Assembly: GCA_026936325.1 (NCBI GenBank)
Contig: JAPTHN010000008.1
Span: 49,145,706-49,209,705 of the forward strand
DNA: 64,000 nucleotides
Reading direction: 5' to 3'
Origin: Platynereis dumerilii
Lineage: Eukaryota > Annelida > Polychaeta > Phyllodocida > Nereididae
Positions within the stretch are counted from its first letter, which is position 1. Each line of letters opens with the position of its first letter. The notes under the pieces are model-generated. The model did no database searches, was not told where the DNA came from, and saw only the letters and a program-made list of their open reading frames with translations. A program made the translations under genes and the position numbers. Positions 37,740 to 50,674 of this stretch are shown piece by piece.

Positions 37740-37920
37740 CAACAACCACCCATAACGCCCTCATTTGCAGGGCCGACAATGATTTTCAGGGCCGACAATG
37801 ATTTAGAGGGCCGACAATGGTATTGTCAGCCCTGTGATGACATCATGACTCATGCTGCCTAGCAACCATGAGCATCTGAATCTATAAATAGATTGTGACA
37901 TCATGATTTTCAAGGCCCTG
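37740..37920. repeat. Short tandem repeats beside a palindrome end
   Basis: ACCACCCATAACGCCCTC matches the right arm of the palindrome at 38317-38501. It is followed by three diverged ~19-bp units of AGGGCCGACAATGATTT and an inverted partner ATTGTCAGCCCT. This looks like a rearranged relative of the same element. Confidence 0.55.
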
Positions 37921-38316
37921 CAAGTGGTAGCGTCACAAGTTTTGTTGAAATCTTACTGACTCAGTGTTGGTTGTTTCTTTTGTTCTCAGTCCCTATTTAC
38001 CTGACGACTTTGAAATTTTCACAGGATTTTGAATACTGTATTATACACCACCACTGCAAAGTACATTAAAGTGCATAAATTGATTGTGATTTTAAAGCTC
38101 TGTAATTGGGAAGTTCTGAAAATATTTACTAGTCCAGTTCTAGTGTCTACAGAATTTTTACAAGAAATTCTCGGAATTGTCCTGTAAAATCAATGTTGGC
38201 CATTGCAAGGTACCCTAATCACTTGGATGAAAATTTTTACAATCTAATTTAATGAGAAAAATTTTGTATCACAGGTAGGTCAGGGTGGCAGATGAATTAT
38301 TTGTGTAAGAGGTAAT

Positions 38317-38501
38317 GATAATAGTAATATCATGACCAGAGTCGGGCATTATGGGTGGTTGACAGCCCTCGGGCTTGCTTGTCATCCCTACGATTGTCAG
38401 CCCTCGTTCCTCGGGCTGACAAGAATTCGTAGGGCTGACAAGCAAGCCCTTGGGCTGTCAACCACCCATAACGCCCTCCACAGGTCATGTTATTGTTATA
38501 A
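38317..38501. repeat. Strong imperfect palindrome, ~90-bp arms
   Basis: GGGCATTATGGGTGGTTGAC at 38344 pairs with GTCAACCACCCATAACGCCC ending at 38476. The arms continue inward (CAGCCC, GGGCTTGCTTGTCA) and outward (TAATATCATGACC with GGTCATGTTATT). It is predicted to form a long hairpin. It is probably a foldback MITE, but no flanking duplication was found. Confidence 0.8.
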
Positions 38502-41405
38502 TAGCGGCATGTGGTTTTTTTTTGGTTTTTTTTTTCTAAATCTAATTTTCATGTTCTGAGGTTCTCGGTTCTGGTGAATTCTGAACAGCGCCCAAGATCA
38601 GTGAACGGGAGACCCTTTGTAGCCTCAAGCCACCACATCATACAATAGGCCAATGCCACCGAGACCGTCAAAAAGCATTGATATGATTCTTGCATTACAT
38701 TTCGGCTTTGAGAATGCACCTTTCTACATTCACCTTCAAAGGACCTCAAAGGAGCCGAGGGACACCATAATTTCAAAGTACATCTAATGATAGAGTTTCA
38801 CGCCATATAGCAATGTGGGAGGGGAACAAGGCGAAGATACATTGATATCTTCATTCTTCAGGTAATATTTTTGGCAGAGGAGCTACAAAAAACCTTGGAA
38901 TATGATATATACACTGTCACCTTACTCACCTGCAACATTGTAAATGTCCTAATTAGTTACACAAATCATTATCTATATTCTATACCAAAAGGGAAACAAG
39001 ACCTGAAAGAACTGCTATATCAATATATGATATCCTTGAGGTTGATGGTTAACCAGGACCAGGAAAGTTTTGTGTGTGTTCTTACAGCATTTCTCCAAAT
39101 AACTACGAACATTGATACTTTGGAGAATCCAACAGGGAACACATAACTGACAAAAGATATCAGACAAAGAGGAAACAGGACAGCAATGGCCAACAAAGCT
39201 ATATCGGTCTCCGAAGACAAATGGCTCCAGATTGCAAGATATTTCCAGCTATTGGCCATGGGACCAACAAAGCCACAACAATAGGCACAATCAAACTCCC
39301 ACTGGACTCCACAAGTGTCATAGTTGGGATGATCGAACTAGAGAACGACTCTTGAACCCATTACTAGGAAGGCTACAGTGAAAACTGGGACAGCTCAATG
39401 GAGAATGGGGAAAGGCATGGTTCTAAGACACTAAGAATAGTACCGGACAACCACAGTGGCAGTATTACAACATTCTACAAGATGATTGAGAGCCACAGCC
39501 TGCCGAATAAACCAACAACATAACAACCCGAGCGGAATACCCAAATATATCCCTGAGGCATGCCTATAGCCCTATATAGATACCCAAAGACGCCACAAGC
39601 CACACCACAATGCTCTCATAGAGACCACAGCACCATGAAGCAAATTACCCAACCCCTGTGACAATGCAATTCCCCAGAACATTGATAAGTCCTGATAAGG
39701 GAACATCTAGGGAATGTAACTTGGATCAATACTGGGTTGATGTGATTCTGGACAAAGACAGGGCTAGGACACCTTCTACTGTTCCACGGTTACTACAACC
39801 GGAGACTAGCAGAGGACAAACTGCAGATGGTAGAGAAAGGAGAATTGGCGATGAGGCTTGTTCTACAATTGACCTTCTGGTAATTTTAGCCAACCTTTCG
39901 TGGGCGATTTGGTCCCCTCTAGTTGGGGAAAAAGTAAATTGATGGATTGATTTTCGGAGAGGCCTCTTTACCACTCAAAGAAAATCTGAAACAATAAAAT
40001 GAGAAAGAAGGAAAATAATAAACCACCAAAAAGCGAACAAATAGCACTTTTATCACACCGACCATGATGACTTCATGTGGATAAAGAACGACTTGAGAAT
40101 TGATCATTGAATTTCCAGTTTAAATCTTCGCTCAAAATGAATATAGCACATCCTTTTTCTAAAATGGAGAAAGATTGTCTTAACAACTGCAGCTGGTCCA
40201 ATTTACATTTGCAGAAGGCTTTAATGTTAAAAACCCTTCAGTTCCCTTTCTAAGTTTCTTACGCAGTAAATTCAGCCTTTCAGAACTTTTTCTTAATTTA
40301 GCGTTAGACTAAGCACCATTGACCCGCGTAAAGGAAATTAATCTGGATTTGAAGATGAACAGATGGCAATAAATCAGTTTTCAATATTGAAATTGAATCA
40401 GGTGGAGAGGTCTCAAGAAGTTTCATCTTAAATCCATCAAGTGAGATTTGATTTAGAACAGCAGACACACAGAATCGACAAAACACACGGACCTGAAGCA
40501 CCGACAACAGAACTTCTCCTTTTCTATCGATTAACTGTCCAGTTTCCACAGTTCCACCAGAGCGCGAATTGTCAAACCAACAGGAAATCAGTGAAAATCA
40601 CATATATATCTGATCTAAGCAGTCAGATTAACCCATGATATTTCTTTCAATACAATTCAAGTTGGAATTCACAGAAACACCAAATCAGGTCATCGAAATA
40701 GCATTTAATATTGAACGAGATACATTAAAAAATTGAGACAAAATTTAACAAAATAATCGCAAAGAGAGCCAGCTACTTCATTTCCCCATCTTCCTTCATA
40801 GAACTGACAAATTAAAGACGTCTGCAACATCCTCTAATATTAACTACATTTCCATCCTTTTCAACTGATATAATCAGTGAGATAAACACATCCAGACATC
40901 TTTAGCTGAGCTTTGAGATTCATAGAGACAAAATCTTCCACCTTTCTATAAAATTGCAAAAAACTGTCAAACTAGATCAAAGACAGCTTGAAGTTGTCTA
41001 ATGGGATAAATGTGTTGCCACATCACCGATGACAAATTATGGCATATAAGCAGCGAGAAGTGGAGGCTGCAGGACAGGCCAGAGGCCCTGGCAGTCCAGT
41101 GCCAGTGGTGGTCTTTTAGAAAAGCCTCAGATGTTACTTAATAGCAGGAAAAAAAACACCAAGAGGCTTCGCAAGGACACTAATGCCGCTTAAAAGGCTC
41201 GATATGTCTCCAAGAGACGCAGACTGTCTGCACAAGGACCTGTTTTGCTGACAAGTTGACGTAGCCTCGATGCCCTCAAGGTCGACGATTGTGGCTAGTG
41301 CCAGTAGTGAGAGAGCAGTGGTCAATGACTCAATTGGAGGACTCAATGGAGGTCAATGACTTGATGACAGTGGTATAGAGGAAGAGAAGGTAAGGGTTGC
41401 GTGGA
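38502..41405. other. Unassigned DNA with a less AT-rich block
   Basis: The stretch at about 39150-39950 is less AT-rich, with many CCACAA/ACAACC strings, and could be an old retroposed or coding-derived sequence. No frame is long or motif-bearing enough to call. The 39658-39942 plus frame (94 codons) and its antisense both stay open. Confidence 0.35.
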
Positions 41406-41462
41406 TGAGTTTGTGATTTACGTCCCATCAGCACACCATTATGGGCCATTTATTAAGAGGCA
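41406..41462 (-). mobile_element. Diverged SINE tail
   Basis: GATGAGTTTGTGATTTACG, TCCCATCAGCAC and GGGCCATTTATTAAGAGG align with the copies at 20773 and 24479 with several changes, so this is an older insertion. Confidence 0.55.
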
Positions 41463-44400
41463 TAGGTTGGGAATTTGGGTTTGCTGGTTGGCGAATAAGC
41501 AAATCGCTCCTCAACTCGACTTGACTCATGAAAAAGAAATGGTGAGAGAGCAGTGGCGAAATTCTGAGGTCTGACCATCCCTGTTTGCGGAGTGTGCATT
41601 TCCATACCCATCTCTGCAATATGTTGCCAATGTCAGACTCTGTAATCTCAGAAGAATTCAAGTAACTGCAATGGAACTATATACTGTTATAGGGACCAAA
41701 GAATATCAGAGAGAGTTGGTTTCAGAACAGCACGACTGGGACGACAAAGATAACCAATTGAATATTCTAATAGGAGAACGCAGAAATTCAAAGAAGGTAG
41801 CGGACAATCGGTCATGACTTCAACCTCTGCACAATGATTATCATTTCTTTTTCTCCTCAAGATTCTTGGTTCGAAAGTAAGCAATGAGATCAAATTGCAT
41901 ATGAAATTGTATATCAATATGATCAAGGTCTATTTTAAAAGAACACTCATAACATACTACAGAAATAAAATGATGCAACATTTAATAGATGTCTGAGATA
42001 CATGAAGCTGTGTTTTGAAAGATATACCTGAGCAGCTCCCAAGTGCATAAGGAAAATAGTATTCAAAATACACAGAACGTACTGACGTCATTGTTTTACC
42101 AATGCAAATCTTACAATGGTGGGCCTAAAGGCCTCATTAAATAAAAAAGAAAGAAAGAGAGAGAACTGGAGACTGGAGAGTATGAAAAAAAGGAAAACAT
42201 TGTCTAAATCAAGAGTGGTTTTTCAGCAAAGCCATTTTCTTGATGCAAAGACATGAACTTACTTTGCGACATCCGATTACCCTCTTTGCTCGATTAAAAT
42301 GTGGGATTTAAAAGAGAAGGTCATCCCATTTAGATGTCAAAGGAATACGATTATGACATTCTGTGCTTTCACACCGAGAGGCTTAATCACTTGTGAAAGA
42401 CAAGAGAGACGATTGGGAGTCAAAAACAAGAGTCAAATTTGGTGAAAACATTTTGGGGGTCAGCTAGACTAAAGTGGACCATTCATGTTTATTGATGGGA
42501 CTCAAGATTCACCACATCAAGATCTTGGGAGAACCATTATATATGAATATGTTCTTTAAAATACTAAGTTATCCAATCCGTGACAGGTGACAGAGTTCAT
42601 GCGGTGTGTCACTTCCGGTGAAAAAAATCTTCTTCTTCCAATTAGGTTCAGCCCTCGTTTGCTTATCCTTGAACCTTGAAAATTGTGGTACCTGAGCATT
42701 CTCGACCTAATTGCCTGCATTGTCACTAATTGCTTGTTACTTGGAAAGACAAAAAAGAGACAATGTATGTAATCATGAAACGATTACTGAGAATACCTCT
42801 CATCTCAAAGATCACATATATATATATATGATAATAGGCTTGTTACCACTTGGAGGTCAAGAGGAGAAAAAGGTCAATTGAAACACAGGGAAACCTGAGG
42901 AGAACCAAGTTACTTAGATAATGTAGATAGAGAATCTACAATAAGGAATGGCAATTACAAGACAAGCATCTCATCAGAAACTCTCAAAAAAAATTTCTTC
43001 ATTATGCTACCAGATACACAGATACAACAGCCCTAAACAGCTAAAGACACAAGAATTCTACAAGAGGAAGGTGATATAAGGTGATACAAGATGATACAAG
43101 ATCATACAAAAGAAGACAAGATGATACAAGGCAACAGTTCCAATCAGTCCCAAGTAATTACATGGACCAACATATTACATATTGCCATATATAGCAACTT
43201 GTTCGGCCTTGAACTGAAGTTGAAGGCAACTTCTAACAGGCTACAAGTCTGTATGAATCTTGCCTTGCAAGTTAAAAGCTTTTCTCTTATGCTGTATCAT
43301 CAGAAGCACACAGAGTAATGGCACAGAAACAACCTGACAAGAAAGGAAACAAATTGCATTGAACAGCCTTTTACAAGAAAGATGACCCCACATAAAAGCT
43401 AAGCAATAATGAACCTAATTTTCTGAACTGCAGTCCGAATGTTTTAGGACTATCTCTGTTGTAAGACCGCCCTGTGGTCATCGAAGTAAATGCAATGACA
43501 ATGAGGAGTATAAATTGCAAGATTCGGAAAGGATGCCGGTCTGAATGACCCGTAAGACGGTTAATCAAAAGGTCTTGCAAGCCAGGCCAACAAATTTTTA
43601 TAATTGTTAAAATTTTTCATGGCATCCACACCAACCAACATCTATCATGTCCATAAAATTCATGAGAGTCCAGATTTCAGGTCTTTGCAAAGTCTTGTCT
43701 ACGAGAGACTTTACTCCCATTAAAGGGTATGTTCTGATAATGTTCAAGATCCCACTTCCAGAGTATACGATATAATGAGTAACTCTTCCTTAGCCCGACC
43801 TCATCAATCAACCCTCATTAGTCATTAGCAACAAGAACTTGCCATAATTATGATAATAATTGAAGGTTGCACTTTCCATACCTGAGGAACGAAAAATATA
43901 TATAACAATGACAAGACATAGAAAATGACAAAATATCTTTTGCAAAGTAAGAAAATCTTGAAACACAAAAGTTCTCATAGAGTCAGATGCAAGTCATCAC
44001 ATACAAACCATTGAAACCGAATACCTCAAAATGTGTGAGATAAACTGAAACAATGTCCAGATGTACTCAATAAGGTCTAGTTTAAGACCTAGACTGTACA
44101 TATATGATACTCTTTGTATACATTATAAACCATGTGATCTTCTTTCGTAAGCTTGTATCCAATATCATTGAATCTTTTTTTGCAAATTCACACTGCACTC
44201 AAATTGACACAAATAAACAATGGTGAAAATCCTCCTTTCAATGGCAAAGTAGCCACTAAAAGCATTCTCCTACATTTATAAATGTAACTCTAAGGGCTAA
44301 AAATCCAGGTAATCGTTGACCAAATTGTTGTTTATGTCTGTACCGCTTTTCACCTGAACAAAAACAGCTGCAATTGCTATAGATACATAAATTTATTTCA

Positions 44401-45350
44401 TTTCATAAATCCATTATGCAGCCTTATGCATTCATATCATGGAAAGATGCATGGCTCCAGTAAACAATCATCAGTGATGATGACTTAAAAAATGTTTTAC
44501 TTGTTCTATCTTACCAAGAGCAGAAGAGTATAGAGTAACCAATGAAATGATAGAAAGTCTCCACACTTATCCAACCAGCAAACAGATAGGCTTAATGGCA
44601 AAAAAATCTAAATAAATCTTTGGAGTAATCCGAAAATGGTCATATTATCAGATATTATATATGTGAATATTATTAAACGCGGCACCTTAAAAATTGTGTT
44701 GCGCATTGTAAAAGGAGAAATGGCCCTGAAACGCTTACAATCTCTCACTGCAATTTAAAGTAACTTGAGATAATCCAAATTTGAAAAGATCAAAATCATA
44801 TTGATAATGCCAAAAGCACAGTTGGGGAAGCAACACATCTATAAGGTCATGTATCTTCACATTTAGATTTGATGCAATGATAGCCTTACGAGAGTTGCAG
44901 AAGAGATGTTAACCTATTCACGACACGCAGGCTCATCGATGGCTTTAACATATTCTAAAATTCCCAGGGAAGATGAGTAACAAAAGAATTATAAAGTAAT
45001 CCATGAATCATGATACAATAAATCAGCTGTATATAAATATATGAAGTGCACAAGTTACAACACAGTTGAACACACTATATATCCAATGTCCATCCAATTT
45101 CCATACGTCCATATATGTGAAGTGTGCAATGGCTCCAGAACGAATGAGAAGTGAGTACCTCCCAGATCAGTAATGTTGTGATGTTCAGCTCAACGGCTTA
45201 GAAGCCTAGCTTAGCAGGCAGAGAGAGATGTCACTTGGCCCATTGGGCTTCAAGACAGGCCACACTCATGCAGAATATTCTTAGAACTCCTCCATACTCA
45301 GATACTCAATACTTCTCTTGCTTAGGTTGCTTTCTTAAAGTTCCACTGCC
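41463..45350. other. AT-rich probable intron
   Basis: A short GATACAAGA-type tandem stretch lies at about 43070-43132. No supported exon, RNA gene or terminal-repeat element was found. Confidence 0.45.
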
Positions 45351-45371
45351 AGATACCAATAGCCACTGACA

Positions 45372-45545
45372 ACTTGTGACAGGAGAATTCTATCCTGTGA
45401 CAAGAGAATTCTATCCAGTGACAGGAGAATTCTATCCATTGACAAGAGAATTCTATCCAGTGACAAGAGAATTCTATCCAGCTATCTAGAGACAAGAGAA
45501 TTCTATCCAGCTATCTAGAGACAAGAGAATCCTATCCAGCTATCC
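45372..45545. repeat. 21/29-bp minisatellite
   Basis: About five units of GTGACAAGAGAATTCTATCC (21-bp period) are followed by about three longer units that add AGCTATCTAGA (29-bp period). Each unit carries an EcoRI-type GAATTC except the last, which has changed. Confidence 0.92.
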
Positions 45546-45589
45546 AGCTATTCAATACAATACAATCTCTGACAACTTGTGTGCAGAAA

Positions 45590-47280
45590 TGGCATGGCAT
45601 GTGGTACTCGCTAAGTCTGTGTGCTGAGGCTATATATGCTGGCTCTCCTTCTCTCTCAGCATGCTCAGCAAAGGCCGGTCTGCCATCTAATCAATTCTGG
45701 CTCTTTCCGCCACTGATTCTCGATTTGGGAGCTGCTGTGGTTTTCCGCTATTTTTAATCTTTAAATACATCAGCTATATTATCAGTGAAGCTTTAGGGGT
45801 TATATTTAGATCGACAAAGTGGTTTGTCTGTTAATCGTGTTAATGGCTATCCAAGGAAAGAATGCTGGAATCGAGTGACCAATGCTGCAATTGAGTGACA
45901 AGCATATTTGCACCATCCAACACCAAGTATCAACAGGCAAAACTGACAAGACAACACTAATAAAGACAATCTCTGATAAGCCACATGCGCTAAAATCGTA
46001 TGTTATGTGGAACTGGCAAAGTCTGTGCACTATGGCTATATTTGCCCTCTCTTTCAGCAAAGACCCGTCTACCATCTGATCAATTTCCGGCTCATTCCAA
46101 TCCTCCACTCTTTCGGCAAACAATCCTTAGAGATTCCGCTAGATTCTTGAATTTGGGAGATGCTGTGATAATGATAGTTCATATGGGTCACCCGAAGTCT
46201 GTATGCTAACTCTGCTAAAAAGGCTATGCTCTCTTAGTCTCAGGAAGGGCTGGTCTGCCCACGAAGATCCCATGCGCTTGAAGTTGAAGGTACTGGTAAG
46301 CAGTCTGGGAAATTACCATCATGTGATGACAATTGCAATTCCAGCTAAGTCCTGGCCCTGACAGGATAATTGAGTTTGTGGGGTTGATTAGTTGGGTATC
46401 GGAAAAAACTCTGATCTCTGTGCAGCCATCCTCATCACACAGCAGCATGTCAGTAGCGGGACTTAATTCTATCCAATTTCGCGAAATATTGCAAAGTCAT
46501 CAACAGCTGATGACAGTTCCCGAATTTCTCTGGAGCCTTCGGGTTCTTTTCCTCATTATGTAATGGATAGGTCTGCCAAAATTTATAGAGTTAGTTGATA
46601 CTGTGATACAACTTTATACCAAGTTTGGAAGTGATAGTTGCAGTAGTTCTCTTTAAATAGCCTGCCAAAGATGATTTTGAGCACTGCAAAAGTCATGGCT
46701 GGGCCATGACACTGTGAGAGTGTCATGGGAGGGTGATGACAGTGCTGGGCTGAGTGTCATGTGGGGCTGAGGACATTGATTATCATCAGCTGGTGATAAT
46801 TTCCCTGACTGGTAAGATAATATAATAAGAGAAGGTGCAGCATGCCTCACAGAATTCTAATTTTGTACACTAGCTGCTTCCTGTTTAAATTTTACTGCTC
46901 TGTGATTGATGCAGGCTTCACACCAGGTTACGTCACTACTGTCGTCACCCTAGTAACCTATTACAGTGTGATCTGTGATGTCACAGAACAAGTTGTCCAC
47001 AATGCATTGCAGCAGGAAGACGTCCTTTCACAGAAAACGCACTTCTGAATAGCGTTGCATCTCCTCCGTGGGTCTGCCCCAGTAAAGTTGCAATCAATCC
47101 TGGCTCATTCTGCCTCTTTTGGTAAACCATTCCTAAGAATAGATTCTGAAACATTCTGAATTTGCAATCCGCTGTGCTTCTTTGTTATCTATCTTCATAT
47201 ATATATATATCTATCTACTATCAGATGGAGGTTCATTGGTTTATATTGCTAGATTGATGAGGTGATTTTAAAATGTCTAT
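45590..47280. repeat. Degenerate local triplication
   Basis: Segments near 45595-45830, 45995-46170 and 46190-46260 plus 47062-47270 share a common order: a CTAAGTCTGTGTGCT-like start, GGCTATATTTGC, CAGCAAAGRCCGGTCTGCC, ATCAATTCTGGCTC, and TTTGGGAGCTGCTGTG. The third copy is split by the 511 bp transposon at 46301-46811 and adjoining sequence. Open frames within it are not conserved between copies, so these look like non-coding repeats. Confidence 0.6.
46296..46816 (+). mobile_element. 511 bp DNA transposon, copy 2
   Basis: The element spans 46301-46811, the same length as copy 1. Left end is CAGTCTGGGAAATTACCA; right end, inverted, is CAGTCAGGGAAATTATCACC. The 5-bp GTAAG lies on both sides (46296-46300 and 46812-46816). 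The right terminus is better preserved than in copy 1 and confirms the CAGTC end. It sits inside the local triplication. Non-autonomous. Confidence 0.88.
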
Positions 47281-49455
47281 AAAATCAAGGGATAATCTGA
47301 TATTAGTACTTCTGGAGGTTGGGAGACAATCGAAAGATTTTGCACTTTTGAGGAAACTACGGAAAAGGTAAAGACAAACAACGAGCGTACATGTAAAGTA
47401 ACATGAGTAGATTGTTGAGAGTTAGCGATTAATAGCTAGAAAAAGGGGGATTCTACATGTGCTAGGAGAAAATTGAAATACTATTAATGTTGCACTTTCC
47501 AGGGTTATGGTATCGATAATACGCAGAGGTCTACACTTTTCGTGAATGGCGATATTCCATATCAGCTATTCAGTGCTATTGGTGCTTTGGATTGTCCATG
47601 TTCTGATGTTGTCAGACAGTTATCCGACTGAATCAGAAGCAATTTGGTAGGTAAGGACAGGCCATTAAATTGGGGCTTTAGCATATACACTGATACAGGA
47701 GACATTGGACAGATTTCATTCAGAGCAAGGTCAATCTGTATCAGGGATGCACTCAGCCATATACCATGTATACACTATTGTTATAAAAGACCTACAAAAA
47801 ATTAGAGAAGCAATTGAACACTAACCATCACAGATGGAGTATAAACATTGTAAATTCCTGGAAAAATCCTCTTCGTTCCAAACACAAACCATAAATAAAG
47901 TCCATTGCATTCGCTATCCATTCGCCATCCACCAGATAACTGATCCATTTGGGATAACTTATTTGATGCTGAGAATCACATTATCGAAATTATCCAAGTT
48001 TAAAAAATTTCGAACAAATGGCACTAATCAATGCCGACTCCAGAAGTCTATTCCACACATCAATACCAAAATAGTCCTAAAAGTCCATCCAATAAATAGA
48101 TCATCTAATTTGGGTCAGTCATCCCTGACATTCATTAACAAGTAGTCTGACATCCTATAGTGATCCTGTAACTTAGTAACAATACAATGCTACAATGTAA
48201 GTAGTCTATCAGATATTAGATTATGTTCATTCAGACTAGTGTAACACCGTATAATAGTACAAAGACCATGTTAAACTCACTCGTTGTAAATGGATATATA
48301 TCAGATATCTACTGTGTCTTAAAACAATGTAAAAGTCCATTTTGGTTTTTGTGTTTTGGAAAACAATCCTTTTTCCGCACTGAGGATACATCCAAAAAAA
48401 AAAGATGCGGTGAACGAGACAGAGATGTTGCAAACTGTAATTATAATTGGATTAAATTAGTACACAATTGTTTCCAATTAACAATGAAATCTATTTATAC
48501 CGGTATATTATTAATATGGAAATTTCCATAATGTAAATCATTACCAACAATATTCCGTAAATGTGCAAGATTGTGTTTATAACGAGAAATTTGAAATGTT
48601 TGCAAACACAAAGTATGTGCTTTGATATTTATGTATATCGCTTATGAAATGAAAATGGACATAAACGCCATAAAATCAAAAAATCTATTCAATATTTTGT
48701 TTCTTTTTACTTGCCCAATTCTTTTTAAAAGCTTGCATACAATGTATCACATTGTGTCTACATATGGCAACTGACCTCAATATATCCAATTTTCAATCAA
48801 ATTAAAAAATTTACTGGTATGTGTCTATTGAAAAGTATTTTATTTCAATTTACATGATGACTGACCTTGTTAAGCATGGAAGTTAACAAAGGAACTCATT
48901 GTGGATGTTGTTTGGTAGTTTACCTTTTTAATGACCAAGAAAAAAACCACAGTAAGTATACTTTAAATAGGCCAAAAGCTGATGTTTATAGTCAAAATAT
49001 AACTGAAAATTGTGGTGTTAAAACATTTCTGAATCATACGTAATTGAGTAAATTGTAACAAAATTTATACGTAATCTCTGAATATCTCATACCTAACTCA
49101 ATTTTGGCCTTCACTATTCTGTCAATCTGTGGATCCTATTTTCTAGTACTGAAACCACCATCTTTCGAATATTTTTAAAATCTATCAACAGATCAACAGA
49201 GCCGAATATTATTACAGAAACGTTTCATGTCTCCAAATAATTGATCAGAAATGTGAAGTCATGAAATGCAGCAGAGATCAAACAATCAGAAAGCTTCAAG
49301 CTGAATCTAAATGACTTCAATCCATTACCAGAAACAAGTAAATTAATAACCAAAAAATTTGTGTCGTCATTAAATTTGTCTGGTGAATGAAGTAATCAAG
49401 GAGAAGCATTTGAAAAGATGACAATTAAATCAAATTCTGATTCAGTATAAAAGGA
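47281..49455. other. AT-rich probable intron
   Basis: No paired splice signals or recognisable element. Plus frames at 47834-48145 and 48223-48531 are AT-rich and unsupported. Confidence 0.45.
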
Positions 49456-49461
49456 AACTAA

Positions 49462-49464
49462 CTG

Positions 49465-49543
<79 letters not shown>

Positions 49544-49735
49544 GATTGGGGCTTTACTACCTGTATCTATGCACTTGGTAGACTAGTGGAGGACATGGCA
49601 ATGAGGCGAAGGATGATTTAAACATCCGTCCAACATCGGCCAAGGTGACCCGGCAAGAGTTGGATTTGAACTCTGCACCCAACAATTGGTAGCCCGGCAC
49701 ACTACCACAACACCAACCCTCCCCCAAGATAGACA
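49462..49735 (-). mobile_element. tRNA-derived SINE with GATA tail
   Basis: Read on the minus strand from about 49735: GGGAGGGTTGGTGTTGTGGTAG (box A region), GAGTTCAAATCCA (box B), GGTCACCTTGGCCGATG, and a body matching 63040-63695. It ends in TAAAGCCCC followed by a TATC microsatellite (49462-49544 on the plus strand as GATA). The simple repeat is best read as the SINE 3' tail. Confidence 0.78.
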
Positions 49736-50674
49736 GATAGATATTTTGAGTGACTGGTGGATGGAGAAAATTTGCTGAAGTGTTGCCTGCTTGTTGGACT
49801 TTTTTTAGCAACTGGTTGGCTGATTGACTGGTTGATCTTAACACCCAGTACAATTATCAATTTATCATCTCAGAACAAATAGAACATTTTGTTCATGCAC
49901 TGTTACAGCCACTAGGTGGCACCAGTAGCTTTTCAATTCCATATCACATAGAGCAACACAAGGGATCGCCACCAGTACTTTCACCTGCAGCTCTGGCAGA
50001 CTGGCATATACACTTGATGTCCAACACTATCAGCTGACTATACATGCCATGAATGTCACAATCATATTGACAGAAGGATTACAAGCACACCTTTGACCAG
50101 ACAAGCAATATGGCCAGATAACTGTGGCCATTTGGTCTGGTAATAGATAATACAGGCAAGGTAATGATCAGATACAAGTGTTTGTTCCATAATTTACAGA
50201 AAAGAGAAGGTGTCCAGCCTTTGTTTCAAGATAGGTGAAGTGCTATAAAGCAACAAATACCGAGGCTTCGACAAGATTCCATCAATATAAATTGTAAGGG
50301 ATGCACCGATACCACAAGTACAGAACCGGTGAGGATATATTATTGAATTTACTCTCATAATCTAACAATGCTGATAATGCATACCGTGCGACAAACTTTC
50401 AATTTCTGCGAACAATATTTTACTGTGGCCGCGTGTGGCGCAGTTATCATAAATTAATACTATTTGTCACTTCATGCTGAATTGTAACAATTTATATTTA
50501 AATTTTGTACACAAGTGCACCTCAGGCTCTTTGACATACAATATTGTGTTAATTGCAAAAGTATGAACAATGTTATGCAAATTAGCAGATTAGTTGTCAT
50601 AAAATTGATAAATTACCCACCCTGCATAGTCGGCACAAAAACATTATATACATGTATTATCAGTTCATTCTTAC
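49736..50674. other. Probable intron start
   Basis: Immediately 3' of the donor at 50674 on the minus strand. No other feature was recognised. Confidence 0.45.
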
